This document shows, one piece after another, positions 9,894-18,659 of a stretch of DNA of 64,000 nt (positions within the stretch are counted from its first letter, which is position 1; each line of letters opens with the position of its first letter). Under the pieces are notes generated by a model. It was not told where the DNA came from and did no database searches. It saw nothing but the letters and a program-made list of their open reading frames with translations. Both the position numbers and the translations under genes were made by a program. Origin of the DNA: UBA4615 sp044368415 (GTDB lineage: Bacteria; Pseudomonadota; Gammaproteobacteria; Burkholderiales; Burkholderiaceae_E); contig JBIPLJ010000007.1 in NCBI GenBank assembly GCA_044368415.1, positions 1 to 64,000 on the forward strand, in the 5' to 3' direction.

Positions 9894-10775
9894 ATGATCG
9901 GTCACGCCCCCGTTTCGTCCGCCGTCCCGACCGTGACCCCGTCCTCCACCCCGTCAGCGCCGTCAGTCCCATCCGCGCCGTCCGCCCCGCAGCGATCCGG
10001 GGAGCTTCGAGCGGACGCGCGCGCCGCCTGGGCCCTGGCCGATCCGCGCGCCAAGGCCGCGGCGGCTGCGGCGCTTTGGGCGGGCCCCGCGCTCGTGCCA
10101 GATCCGCGGGCCGGCTTCGACGACGCGATGCGCCCGGGGCGCCCGCCGCGCCCGCGCCTGGTGCATCCGCGCGACGTCCCGCAGCGCGGCGCCGGCAGCG
10201 ACGACGGCCGGGCGGCGCTGCTGCATGCGATCGCGCACATCGAGTTCAACGCAGTCGACCTTGCGCTCGACGCGGTCTGGCGCTTCGCCGGTCAGCCCGA
10301 GGCGTGGTACCTCGACTGGGCGCGGGTCGCGGCGGAGGAGGCTCTGCACTTCGGGCTGCTCGCCGACGAACTCGAGCGGCGCGGTCATGCCTACGGCGAC
10401 TTCGACGCACACGACGGCCTGTGGGAGATGGCGATGCGCACGCGGCACGATCCGCTGGCCCGGATGGCGCTGGTGCCTCGGCTGATGGAGGCACGTGGGC
10501 TCGACGTCACGCCGCTGATCCAGAGAAAGCTCGCGCAGGCGGGCGACACGCAGGCGGTCGCGATCCTGCAGCGCATCCTCGACGACGAGGTCGGCCACGT
10601 GGAGATCGGCAACCGCTGGTACGCGCACCTGTGCGCGGAGGCGGGCATCGACCCGGTGGCGGGCTGGGACGGCCTGGCGCAGGCACACGGCGCGGCCGCG
10701 CCCCGGCCGCCGTTTAATCGCGAGGCGCGGCTGCGGGCCGGCTTCACCGAGGCGGAGCTCGCGCGTTGGGCCTGA
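9894..10775 (+). CDS. DUF455 family ferritin-like protein
   Basis: A 293-residue protein with a four-helix ferritin-like fold and a likely dinuclear metal site. The metal-ligand motifs are visible in order: HIEFNAVDLALD, EEALHFGLL and DDEVGHVEIGNRW. The first 40 residues are low-complexity Ser/Pro/Thr-rich; the domain itself begins at about residue 40. Relatives are described only as DUF455, distantly related to the tRNA hydroxylase MiaE; the substrate is unknown. Its last 10 bases overlap the TTG start of the PhoD-like gene. Confidence 0.85.
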   Translation: MIGHAPVSSAVPTVTPSSTPSAPSVPSAPSAPQRSGELRADARAAWALADPRAKAAAAAALWAGPALVPDPRAGFDDAMRPGRPPRPRLVHPRDVPQRGAGSDDGRAALLHAIAHIEFNAVDLALDAVWRFAGQPEAWYLDWARVAAEEALHFGLLADELERRGHAYGDFDAHDGLWEMAMRTRHDPLARMALVPRLMEARGLDVTPLIQRKLAQAGDTQAVAILQRILDDEVGHVEIGNRWYAHLCAEAGIDPVAGWDGLAQAHGAAAPRPPFNREARLRAGFTEAELARWA

Positions 10776-12412
10776 GCCGGCGCAGTTGGCTCGCGCGCGC
10801 GCTCGCCCTCGGCGCGGCGGGCGCCGGCACGGGCTGCGGCGTGCCGGTCGCGCCGCAGCCCGACGGCAAACGCACGACGCCGCGGCGGGTGCCCAGTATG
10901 GCGGCCAGCGAGCGTGTGATCGCACCCGGTGGGACCGACCCGCTGTCGGCGTCCGAATGGCGCGGCGATGCCGACCCGTTCACGCTCGGTGTGGCGAGCG
11001 GCCTGTCCGGGTCCGGGCTCGCCACGATCTGGACGCGGCTCGCGCCACGCCCGCTCGAGGACGGCGGCGGGCTCGACCCAGTGCCGCTGCGGGTCCGCTG
11101 GGAGGTGCTCGAGGCCGAGGGCACAACCGTGCTGCGCTCGGGCGTGGTGCTTGCCGATCCGGCCTGGGCCCATTCGGTGCGCGTCGAGCTCGACGGACTG
11201 ACCCCGGGCCGTGTCTACCGCTACCGGTTCGCGAGCGGCTCGGCCGCAAGCCCCGTCGGCCGCCTGCGCACCCCGCCGTCGGCCGGCGAGGGCGCCCGGC
11301 TGCGCGCGGTCTTCGCCTCCTGCCAGCAGTATGAGCAGGGGCATTTTGCGGCGTGGTCCCATGCGCTTGCCGAAGACCCCGACCTGGTGCTTTTCCTCGG
11401 GGACTATGTCTACGAGTCTTCCTGGGGTCGCAGGCTCGTACGCCGGCATGATCCGGGCGTGCCGCGCACGCTCGATGCCTACCGGCGCCGCCACGCGCTC
11501 TACCGCGGCGATCCGGACCTGCAGGCCGCGCACGGCGGCTGCGCCTGGGTGGTGACCTGGGACGATCACGAAGTCGAGAACGATTACGCGGCCGACCTGT
11601 CGCAGCGAGGCGAGCCGCGAGAGGCGGTCCTTGGGCGCCGCGCCGCGGCCTACCGCGCCTACTTCGAGCACATGCCGTTGCCCTGGTCGATGGCGCCGGC
11701 GGGCGCGTCGATGCGTCTGCACGGGCATCTCGACTGGGGCGGCCTTGCGCGCATCCACGTGTTGGACGATCGCCAGTACCGCTCGCAGCAGGCCTGCTCG
11801 CCGCCGGGCTTCGCGGGCTCCAGGGTGGTCGGACCCGACTGCGAGGCGCGCCTCGACCCGGCGCGCACGATGCTTGGCGCCGAGCAGGAGGCGTGGCTCG
11901 CCGGCTCGCTGCGCGAGGCGCGCACGCGCTGGAACCTGCTTGCACAGCAGACGCTGATCGGCCGCTGCGACCAGCGCCCGGGCCCAGACGAGGGCTGGTG
12001 GACCGACGGCTGGGACGGCTATCCGGCGGCCCGCAGGCGGCTGCTCGAGGCGGTGCGCGTCGCCGGTTCGAGCAACCCGATCGCGCTCGGCGGCGACGTG
12101 CACGCCTTCCATGCCGGCGAGCTGCACGAGGACTTCGACCGGCCGCAGGCGCGCGCGGCGATGCTCGAGTTCGTCGGCGGGTCGATCACCTCGCAGGGGC
12201 CGAACCAGACCCGCGTCGACGCGCTGCTGAGCGAGAATCCTAACCTGCGCTGGGGGGTGGGCGGCGTCAACGGCTATGGGCTCATCGAGCTCTCGCGGGA
12301 CAGCGCGAGCGTGTCGATGCGTGGCATCGGCGACGCGACCGACCGCGCCACCGGTGTGCGCACCCTGCGCCGCTTCGAGATCCGCGACGGCAGCGGCCGC
12401 CTCGAGGGCTGA
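10766..12412 (+). CDS. PhoD-like alkaline phosphatase/phosphodiesterase, Tat-exported
   Basis: A 548-residue metallophosphatase of the PhoD family. The N-terminus MGLSRRSWLARALALG is a twin-arginine signal, which suits a metalloenzyme folded before export. An immunoglobulin-like PhoD N-terminal domain (about residues 65-170) is followed by the catalytic domain with FASCQQYEQGHF, FLGDYVYES, WDDHEVENDYA and GGDVHAF, which supply the metal ligands. The start is taken as TTG 10766, overlapping the end of the DUF455 gene; no better start precedes the Arg-Arg motif. Presumed role: release of phosphate from phosphoesters in the periplasm. Confidence 0.88.
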   Translation: MGLSRRSWLARALALGAAGAGTGCGVPVAPQPDGKRTTPRRVPSMAASERVIAPGGTDPLSASEWRGDADPFTLGVASGLSGSGLATIWTRLAPRPLEDGGGLDPVPLRVRWEVLEAEGTTVLRSGVVLADPAWAHSVRVELDGLTPGRVYRYRFASGSAASPVGRLRTPPSAGEGARLRAVFASCQQYEQGHFAAWSHALAEDPDLVLFLGDYVYESSWGRRLVRRHDPGVPRTLDAYRRRHALYRGDPDLQAAHGGCAWVVTWDDHEVENDYAADLSQRGEPREAVLGRRAAAYRAYFEHMPLPWSMAPAGASMRLHGHLDWGGLARIHVLDDRQYRSQQACSPPGFAGSRVVGPDCEARLDPARTMLGAEQEAWLAGSLREARTRWNLLAQQTLIGRCDQRPGPDEGWWTDGWDGYPAARRRLLEAVRVAGSSNPIALGGDVHAFHAGELHEDFDRPQARAAMLEFVGGSITSQGPNQTRVDALLSENPNLRWGVGGVNGYGLIELSRDSASVSMRGIGDATDRATGVRTLRRFEIRDGSGRLEG

Positions 12413-12417
12413 CGGCG

Positions 12418-13080
12418 GTGCGGCTGCTGTTGGTCGAGGACGACGCGATGCTCGGCGACGCGATGGCGCGCGGGCTGCGGGCCGACGGTTTTGCGCTTGA
12501 CCGGGCGGTGGATGCAGGCACCGCAGGCACTGCGCTGCGCACTCAGGCCTATGACCTGGTGCTGCTCGACCTCGGGCTGCCCGGCGGCGACGGACTCGCG
12601 CTGCTGCGCGCGCTGCGGGCCCGCGGCGACGCGACGCCGGTCCTGATCGTCACCGCGCGCGATGCGCTCGCCTCGCGCGTCGCGGGGCTCGACGCCGGCG
12701 CGGACGACTATCTGGTCAAGCCCTTCGAGCTCGAGGAGCTGGCGGCGCGGATCCGCGCGGTGCTCAGGCGCCATGCCGGCCGTGGCGCGCCCCGCCTTCA
12801 GTCCGGTCCGGTCACGCTCGATCCGGCGACGCATGAGGTCTCGGTGCGCGGCGAACCGGTGGCGCTGTCGGCGCGCGAGTTTGCGCTGCTGCGCGCGCTG
12901 ATGGACCGACCGGGCGCGGTGCTGTCGCGCGCGCAGCTCGAGGAGAAGCTGTACGGGTGGAACGAGGGCGTGGGCAGCAACGCCGTCGAGGTGCACCTGC
13001 ATGCGCTTCGCCGCAAGCTCGGGACGGGCGTTGTGCGCAACGTGCGCGGCGTGGGCTGGACGATGGCGAACGCCGCGTGA
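12418..13080 (+). CDS. OmpR-family response regulator (QseB/TctD-like)
   Basis: A 220-residue response regulator. The receiver domain (residues 1-115) has the acidic pair Asp8-Asp9, the phospho-acceptor Asp51 in LLDLGLPGGDG, the Thr in VTARD, and Lys in VKPFE. The C-terminal winged helix (about residues 125-218) ends RKLGTGVVRNVRGVGWTM. It starts with GTG at 12418, 5 bp after the phosphatase stop, and its stop overlaps the kinase start (GTGA). A CTTAA-N6-CTTAA repeat of the type reported for QseB/PreA is found 1.3 kb on, in front of the protease gene, so that gene is the obvious target candidate. Confidence 0.93.
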   Translation: MRLLLVEDDAMLGDAMARGLRADGFALDRAVDAGTAGTALRTQAYDLVLLDLGLPGGDGLALLRALRARGDATPVLIVTARDALASRVAGLDAGADDYLVKPFELEELAARIRAVLRRHAGRGAPRLQSGPVTLDPATHEVSVRGEPVALSAREFALLRALMDRPGAVLSRAQLEEKLYGWNEGVGSNAVEVHLHALRRKLGTGVVRNVRGVGWTMANAA

Positions 13081-14423
13081 GCTCGCTGCGCCGGCGGCTG
13101 CTCGCCTGGACGGGCGCGGGCCTCGCGATCGGACTGCTCGCGGCCACCGCCGCGGTCGGCGTGCGCGCGCGTGAGTCCACGGGCGAGCTGCTCGACGAGC
13201 AGATGGCGAGGATCGCGGGCGCCGTGCCGGCCCGCGCGCTCGGACCGATGCCGCCGCCGCGCCTAGAGGGCCTGCAAGTCGAGCGCGACGTCGTGATTCA
13301 GATCTGGGATACCTCGGGGCTGAGGATCTACGCCTCGCACGCCTACCCGACGCTGCCAGGTCTCGTGCCGCCCGGGTTCCACGACGTGCGCGGCCCGGCC
13401 GGCGAGGGCTGGCGGGTCTATGCGGTGCCGGTCGGCAGCAGCGTGGTGCAGGTCGCGCAGCCGCAGGCCGCGCGCGATGCGCTGGTGCTGCGCGCAGCGG
13501 TCTCCACGGTCGCGCCGATGCTCGTGCTGTTTCCGCTGCTCGGGCTGCTGCTCTGGGTGGGACTGGGCCGCGGCCTCGCCCCGCTGCGGCGGCTGGCGGG
13601 CGACGCCGGATCGCGCGGCGCCGGCACGCTTGCGCCCTTCGCCGAGGACGGGCTGGACGACGAGCTGCGCCCGCTGGTGCGCTCGCTAAACGGCCTGCTC
13701 GGCCGGCTGGGCGAGGCCATCGACGCACAGCGCGGCTTCGTCGCCGACGCCGCGCATGCGCTGCGCACGCCGCTGGCGGCGCTGACGCTGCAGGCGCAGC
13801 TCGCCGAGCGAGCCGAAGGGGACGACGACGGTGCCGCGCGCGCCGCCGCGCTCGCCGAGCTGCGGCGCGGCCTGCGCCGCGCGAACCGGCTGGTCGAGCA
13901 GCTGCTGACGCTCGCGCGCCAGGAGCCGGGCGGTCCCGAGCCCGTGCCCGATCGCGTCGATCTGGATGCGATCGCGCGTGCGGCGGTCGCCGATGCGGCC
14001 GCTGCCGCCGAGGCCCGAGGTGTCGATCTCGGGCTCGCACGCGACGAGCCGCTCGCGGTCGCGGGCGATGCGGACGCGCTGCGCATCCTCGTCGAGAACC
14101 TGGTGGACAACGCGCTGCGCCACGCGCCACCCGGCACCGCGGTCGATGTGTCGGTCGGCGTCGACGGCACGCTTGCGGTCGAGGACCGCGGACCGGGACT
14201 GCCGCCCGCTGAGCTCGATGCGGTCTTCGAGCGGTTCCGGCGCGGGCAGGCGGCGACCGGGATCGGCAGTGGGCTGGGGCTGGCGATCGTGCGCCGGATC
14301 GCCGAGCGTCACGGGGCGCGGGCAAGCCTGGCGAACCGGGCCGGAGGCGGGCTGCGCGCCGAGGTGCGCTTTCCCGCGCTCGGGCCCCGCTCGGGCACCC
14401 TCGAGTCCTTAAGTCGCCCTTAA
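13077..14423 (+). CDS. Sensor histidine kinase (QseC/TctE-like)
   Basis: Membrane sensor partner of the preceding regulator, 448 residues. Membrane segments are at about residues 12-30 and 143-165 and flank a periplasmic sensor region of roughly 110 residues. The dimerisation/phosphotransfer box RGFVADAAHALRTPL carries the phospho-acceptor His227. The ATPase domain shows the N box (NLVDNALRHAPP), G1 (EDRGPGLP) and G2 (GIGSGLGLAIVRRIA). The start is the GTG at 13077 overlapping the regulator stop. The last four codons and stop contain half of a CTTAA repeat that looks like the regulator's own operator for the next gene. Confidence 0.93.
   Translation: MSSLRRRLLAWTGAGLAIGLLAATAAVGVRARESTGELLDEQMARIAGAVPARALGPMPPPRLEGLQVERDVVIQIWDTSGLRIYASHAYPTLPGLVPPGFHDVRGPAGEGWRVYAVPVGSSVVQVAQPQAARDALVLRAAVSTVAPMLVLFPLLGLLLWVGLGRGLAPLRRLAGDAGSRGAGTLAPFAEDGLDDELRPLVRSLNGLLGRLGEAIDAQRGFVADAAHALRTPLAALTLQAQLAERAEGDDDGAARAAALAELRRGLRRANRLVEQLLTLARQEPGGPEPVPDRVDLDAIARAAVADAAAAAEARGVDLGLARDEPLAVAGDADALRILVENLVDNALRHAPPGTAVDVSVGVDGTLAVEDRGPGLPPAELDAVFERFRRGQAATGIGSGLGLAIVRRIAERHGARASLANRAGGGLRAEVRFPALGPRSGTLESLSRP
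14408..14423. promoter_or_regulatory. CTTAA-N6-CTTAA direct repeat, candidate QseB-type operator
   Basis: CTTAAGTCGCCCTTAA is a perfect direct repeat of CTTAA with 6 bp between copies. This is the spacing I recall for QseB/PreA binding sites. It overlaps the kinase stop codon and ends 64 bp before the protease ATG. Base pattern is seen directly; binding is inferred. Confidence 0.55.
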
Positions 14424-14487
14424 GTTTGGCCGGCGATCCTGCGTCGCACCGGGGCCGCTTCGGACCCGACACGGACCAGGAGCCGTC

Positions 14488-16011
14488 ATGACCCGATTCC
14501 CGTTCGCGCGCGGCGCGCTCGCCGCATCGCTCGTCGCGGCCTTCGCCGCCGCGGGCGTGCATTACTCCCCCGGCGCGTCGGCCGCGGCGGCCGCCATCCG
14601 CCCCAGCCCGGCCGCCATCGTCGCGCAGGCCGCCCCGGGCATACCGGGCGCTCCCGCCGCACAGCCGGCGCTCGCACCGTCCGCGCGCGGCAGCGTCGAC
14701 TTCTCCGACATTGTCGAGCGCTACGGCCCGGCGGTGGTCAATGTCTCGGTCACCGGACGCGCCTCCCGTGGCAGCCGCGGTGCCGAGCCCGCGCCCGACG
14801 ACGCGCTGCGCGAGTTCCTACGCCGCTTCGGCCCGCCCGGCGCCCAGCAGGCGCCGCGCGGCGACACCCCGGCGGTGCGCGGCCTCGGCTCGGGCTTCAT
14901 TGTGTCGGCCGACGGGCTGATCCTCACCAACGCGCACGTCGTCGAGGGCGCAGAGGAGATCGTCGTGCGGCTGACCGACCGGCGTGAGTTCCGGGCGAAG
15001 CTGGTCGGCGCCGATCCGCAGACCGACGTCGCGGTCCTGCGCATCGAGGCGCGTAACCTGCCGACCGTCAGACTCGGCGACCCGTCGAGGGTGAAGGTTG
15101 GCGAGCCGGTGCTGGCGATCGGCTCGCCCTATGGCTTCGAGAACACCGTGACCGCCGGCATCGTCAGCGCCAAGTCGCGCAGCCTGCCCGACGATACTTA
15201 CGTGCCGTTCCTGCAGACCGATGTCGCGGTGAACCCCGGCAATTCGGGCGGCCCGCTGTTCGATGCGCGCGGCGAGGTGATCGGCATCAATTCGCAGATC
15301 TACTCGCGCACCGGCGGCTTCCAGGGGCTGTCCTTCGCCATCCCGATCGACGTCGCCACGCGCGTGCAGGGGCAGCTGGTGACCACCGGACGCGTCGAGC
15401 GAGGCCGCTTTGGCGTGTCGATCCAGGAGCTGGACCAGTCGCTGGCACGCGCCTTCGGCATGGACACGCCGCGCGGCGCGCTGGTGACTGGCGTCGAGCC
15501 CGGCAGCCCGGGTGCCGCGGCGGGGCTGCGTACTGGGGACGTGATCGTCGCGCTCGACGGCCGGCCGATCGACCGCTCGGCCGAGCTGCCGGCGCGCGTC
15601 GCCGAGATGAAGCCCGGTCAGCGGGTCTCGATCGAGGTGCTGCGCGAACGCAGCTCGAAGACGCTGTCGATCATCGTGGGCACCTTCACGCCCGAGAAGG
15701 TCGCGGTAGTCGGCGACGCGCAGCCGCCCGGCGCGCCACAGCCGGCGGCAAGGCTCGGACTCGCGGTGCGCGAGCTGCGCGCCGGGGAGGGCAGCCCGGG
15801 GCAGCCGGCGGGCCTCTTGGTCGAGGCTGCGGGCGGGCCGGCGGCGCAGGCCGGCATCCGACCCGGGGACCGGATCCTGTCGGTCAACGGCACGGCAGTG
15901 AGCACGGTGGCGCAGCTGCGTGACCAGGTGAGCGCCGTGGGCGACGAGGTCGCGCTGCTCATCCAGCGTAACGACGCGCGGGTGTTCGTGCCCCTGCGGC
16001 TGGCCTCCTGA
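14488..16011 (+). CDS. HtrA/Deg-family periplasmic serine protease with two PDZ domains
   Basis: A 507-residue envelope quality-control protease. A signal peptide and Ala/Pro-rich linker occupy about residues 1-70. The trypsin-like domain has the triad His150 (TNAHVV), Asp180 (QTDVAVLRI) and Ser253 (NPGNSGGP). Two PDZ domains follow at about residues 300-395 and 415-505, each with a GD(V/R)I core. It lies 64 bp after the QseBC-like pair, with a CTTAA repeat operator in that gap region, which suggests induction by this system under envelope stress. DegP, DegQ and MucD are all compatible; the exact subfamily is not settled. Confidence 0.93.
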   Translation: MTRFPFARGALAASLVAAFAAAGVHYSPGASAAAAAIRPSPAAIVAQAAPGIPGAPAAQPALAPSARGSVDFSDIVERYGPAVVNVSVTGRASRGSRGAEPAPDDALREFLRRFGPPGAQQAPRGDTPAVRGLGSGFIVSADGLILTNAHVVEGAEEIVVRLTDRREFRAKLVGADPQTDVAVLRIEARNLPTVRLGDPSRVKVGEPVLAIGSPYGFENTVTAGIVSAKSRSLPDDTYVPFLQTDVAVNPGNSGGPLFDARGEVIGINSQIYSRTGGFQGLSFAIPIDVATRVQGQLVTTGRVERGRFGVSIQELDQSLARAFGMDTPRGALVTGVEPGSPGAAAGLRTGDVIVALDGRPIDRSAELPARVAEMKPGQRVSIEVLRERSSKTLSIIVGTFTPEKVAVVGDAQPPGAPQPAARLGLAVRELRAGEGSPGQPAGLLVEAAGGPAAQAGIRPGDRILSVNGTAVSTVAQLRDQVSAVGDEVALLIQRNDARVFVPLRLAS

Positions 16012-16070
16012 CAGGACGCGTGCACGGGCCCGGCGCGGCCGAGGCGCCGGCGTCACGCCGCGCCCCGGCC

Positions 16071-16098
16071 GTGCGCCGTGCGCCGTGCGCCGTGCGCG
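16071..16098 (+). repeat. Four tandem copies of a 7-bp unit (GTGCGCC)
   Basis: GTGCGCC is repeated four times in a row (last copy ends in G) in the 180-bp gap between the protease and the hydrolase. It lies outside any gene I can support. Confidence 0.7.
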
Positions 16099-16161
16099 TC
16101 CGCCCGTCGGAATCCCGGCGACGCGCGCGGGGTGGCCCGCGGGCCCCGTGGCGCCGGCCCG

Positions 16162-16167
16162 TATAAT
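16162..16167 (+). promoter_or_regulatory. Consensus -10 box (TATAAT) before the hydrolase operon
   Basis: A perfect TATAAT 24 bp upstream of the ATG at 16192, in otherwise GC-rich sequence. It would start the hydrolase-PHP-yciO operon with a leader of about 15-18 nt. No clear -35. Confidence 0.55.
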
Positions 16168-16191
16168 CAAGGGCTTGGCGCATCCCCTAAC

Positions 16192-17082
16192 ATGACCGAG
16201 CCTTACCGACCTCGACATGCCGCGCGATCGACTTTCGTCGAGGCGCGTGGCCTGCGACACCACGTCCGCAGCTGGGGAGACCCGGCGGCCCCGCCGGTGG
16301 TCATGGTCCACGGATGGATGGACGTCTCGGCCTCCTTCCAGTTCGTCGTCGACTGCCTGGCGAGCGAGCGCCTCGTGCTCGCGCCCGACTGGCGCGGCTT
16401 CGGGCTGAGCGCGGGCCCGGCCCAGGCCGACTGCTACTGGTTCCCCGACTACCTCGGCGATCTCGACGCCGTGCTCGACGCGCTGCTGCCCGGGCGTGCG
16501 GTCGACCTCGTCGGCCACAGCATGGGCGGCAACGTCTCGACGGTCTACGCGGGCGTGCGGCCTGCGCGGGTGCGCCGGCTCGTGAACCTCGAGGGCTTCG
16601 GCATGCGCGCGGCCGACCCAGCGCATGCGCCCGACCGACTGCGCGACTGGCTCGACGCGCTCAGGACGCCGGCGCGGATGCGCGATTACGACTCGCCCGA
16701 GGCCGTGGCCGCTCGGCTCGTGCAGACCAATCCGCGACTGCCGATGGACAAGGCGCTGTGGCTCGCCGGGCAATGGTCCGCGCGCACCGCCGCGGGCCGC
16801 TACGTGCTGCTCGGCGACGCCGCGCACAAGCTCGTCAATCCCTACCTGTATCGCGTCGACGAGATCGTCGCCACCTGGCGCCGGATCGAGGCGCCGGTGC
16901 TGCTGGTGGCCGCGAGCGATCGCGGCGAGTGGCACCGTTTCGTCGAGACCGACGAGTACCGCGAGCGGCTGCGCGCGATCCCGAAGCTGGAACGCGCGAG
17001 CGTCGAGCAGGCGGGCCATATGCTTCACCACGACCAGCCCGACCGGGTCGCGTCGCTGATCGAGGAGTTCTTCGATGCTTGA
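16192..17082 (+). CDS. Alpha/beta-fold hydrolase
   Basis: A 296-residue alpha/beta hydrolase. The oxyanion region is VMVHGWMDVSASF, the nucleophile elbow is GHSMGGN (Ser), and the C-terminal His is in QAGHMLHHDQ. A cap region of about 90 residues follows the nucleophile strand. The start is ATG 16192, just after the TATAAT box. The gene overlaps the PHP gene by 8 bp, so the two are probably one transcript. The substrate is unknown; the fold covers esterases, epoxide hydrolases and dehalogenases. Confidence 0.88.
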   Translation: MTEPYRPRHAARSTFVEARGLRHHVRSWGDPAAPPVVMVHGWMDVSASFQFVVDCLASERLVLAPDWRGFGLSAGPAQADCYWFPDYLGDLDAVLDALLPGRAVDLVGHSMGGNVSTVYAGVRPARVRRLVNLEGFGMRAADPAHAPDRLRDWLDALRTPARMRDYDSPEAVAARLVQTNPRLPMDKALWLAGQWSARTAAGRYVLLGDAAHKLVNPYLYRVDEIVATWRRIEAPVLLVAASDRGEWHRFVETDEYRERLRAIPKLERASVEQAGHMLHHDQPDRVASLIEEFFDA

Positions 17083-17971
17083 TCGGCTTGCCAACCTCGC
17101 CCGCGGTCCGCACCGCATCAACGCGGACCTGCACTGCCACTCGGTCGTCTCCGACGGCACGCTGACGCCCGAGGCCATCGTCGAGCGCGCACACCGCAAC
17201 GGCGTCGAGATCCTCGCCCTCACCGATCACGACGAGGTCGGCGGGCTCGCCGCCGCTCAGGACCGCGCCGCGCAGCTCGGGCTGCCCTTCGTGCCCGGCG
17301 TTGAGGTCTCGGTCACTTGGGGCGGCGAGACCATCCACATCGTCGGCCTGCGTATCGACTTCCGCGACCCGGGTCTGCTCGCCGGCCTGCTGCGCACCCG
17401 CGGCGGGCGCGACGGCCGCGCGCAGGAGATCGCCGAGGCGCTCGCCGCGGCCGGCATCCCCGACGCCTACGAGGGGGCACTGCGCTACGCGGGCAACCCC
17501 GAGCTGATCTCGCGCAGCCACTTCGCCCGCTACATCGTCGAGACCGGCACCTGCGAGGACGTGGGCGACGTGTTCCGCCGCTTCCTGGTCGAGGGCAAGC
17601 CCGGCTACGTGCCGCACCGCTGGGCGACGCTCGGCGACGCAGTCGCCTGGATCCGCGCGGCCGGCGGCACCGCCGTCATGGCGCACCCGGGCCGCTACCG
17701 GCTCTCCGACCTGTGCATGGACCAGATGCTCGGGGAGTTCCGCGACGCCGGCGGCGCGGCGATCGAGGTGGTCAGCGGCAGCCACACCCCTGACCAGTAC
17801 GCCGAGTGGGCAGCGGTCGCACAGCGCTATGGACTCGCCGCTTCGCGCGGCTCTGACTTCCACGGTCCCGGCGAGAGCCGGCACGACCTCGGCTCGCTGC
17901 CACCGCTCAGCAGGCAGCTGCGGCCGGTCTGGCAGGACTGGCCCGAGGCGCAGGCACTGGAGCGCCGGTGA
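17075..17971 (+). CDS. rnm: PHP-domain phosphoesterase (RNase AM / nucleoside 3',5'-bisphosphate phosphatase type)
   Basis: A 298-residue PHP-fold metal-dependent phosphatase like E. coli YciV/TrpH. Metal-ligand motifs are in order: DLHCHSVVSDG at the N-terminus, LTDHDEVGG, EVSVTW, MAHPGRY and the C-terminal GSDFHGP. The E. coli enzyme removes 5' nucleotides from short RNAs and rRNA precursors and dephosphorylates pAp-type compounds; that role is by family. Its start overlaps the hydrolase and its stop overlaps the GTG of the next gene (GTGA). PHP-yciO-trpS order is common in Betaproteobacteria. Confidence 0.88.
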   Translation: MLDRLANLARGPHRINADLHCHSVVSDGTLTPEAIVERAHRNGVEILALTDHDEVGGLAAAQDRAAQLGLPFVPGVEVSVTWGGETIHIVGLRIDFRDPGLLAGLLRTRGGRDGRAQEIAEALAAAGIPDAYEGALRYAGNPELISRSHFARYIVETGTCEDVGDVFRRFLVEGKPGYVPHRWATLGDAVAWIRAAGGTAVMAHPGRYRLSDLCMDQMLGEFRDAGGAAIEVVSGSHTPDQYAEWAAVAQRYGLAASRGSDFHGPGESRHDLGSLPPLSRQLRPVWQDWPEAQALERR

Positions 17972-18594
17972 CCCAGCGCTTCGAGCTCCATCCGACACAT
18001 CCGCAACCCAGGCTGATCCGCCAGGCCGCGACGATCCTGGGCGAGGGCGGCCTGGTCGTGATGCCGACCGACGCCTGCTACGTGCTCGCCTGCCGCCTCG
18101 ACGACAAGGAGGCGGTTGACCGACTGCGTGCGCTGCGCAACCTCGACGACAAGCACTTGCTCACGCTCGTCTGCAGCGACCTCAAGGAGGTCTCGACCTA
18201 CGCCCAGCTCGACAACCGCCAGTACCGCTTCCTGCGCGACTGGACGCCGGGCGCCTACACCTTCGTGCTGCCTGCCACCAAGGAGGTGCCGCGGCGCCTG
18301 TGGCATCCGTCGCGCAAAACGGTGGGGCTGCGCGTGCCCGACCATCCGGTCGTGCTGCAGCTGCTCGCCGAACACGGCGCGCCGGTGCTCGCCACAAGCC
18401 TGATCCTGCCCGGGGACGATGAGCCCATCACCGATCCGGATGACGCGATGAAGCGGCTCGCCAAGCGGGTGGAGGTCGTGCTCGACGCCGGCAGCCAGGG
18501 CTTCGAGCCGACCACGGTCATCGACATGACCGGCGACGAGCCGGTGGTGATACGGGCCGGGCGCGGGCCGATCGACCGCATGACCGGGACCTGA
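17968..18594 (+). CDS. YciO family (Sua5/YrdC-fold) protein
   Basis: A 208-residue Sua5/YciO/YrdC-domain protein. The nucleotide/threonylcarbamoyl site segments are visible: GGLVVMPTDACYVLAC, HLLTLVCSDL, WTPGAYTFVLPAT and TVGLRVPDHP. The length and the C-terminal VIRAGRGPID match the YciO branch rather than Sua5/TsaC, which make threonylcarbamoyl-AMP for tRNA t6A. Whether YciO proteins do the same reaction in the cell is uncertain. The GTG start overlaps the PHP gene's stop. Confidence 0.87.
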   Translation: MTQRFELHPTHPQPRLIRQAATILGEGGLVVMPTDACYVLACRLDDKEAVDRLRALRNLDDKHLLTLVCSDLKEVSTYAQLDNRQYRFLRDWTPGAYTFVLPATKEVPRRLWHPSRKTVGLRVPDHPVVLQLLAEHGAPVLATSLILPGDDEPITDPDDAMKRLAKRVEVVLDAGSQGFEPTTVIDMTGDEPVVIRAGRGPIDRMTGT

Positions 18595-18645
18595 GCCGGG
18601 CGCGTGCGTAGGCGCGCCGCACCGGGGCCGCCCGGGGGCCGCTGC

Positions 18646-18651
18646 TACAAT
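18646..18651 (+). promoter_or_regulatory. Likely -10 box (TACAAT) of trpS, implying a leaderless mRNA
   Basis: TACAAT ends only 8 bp before the trpS ATG at 18660. Transcription would start at about 18658, so the message would have almost no 5' leader. Confidence 0.45.
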
Positions 18652-18659
18652 CGCGCGCC

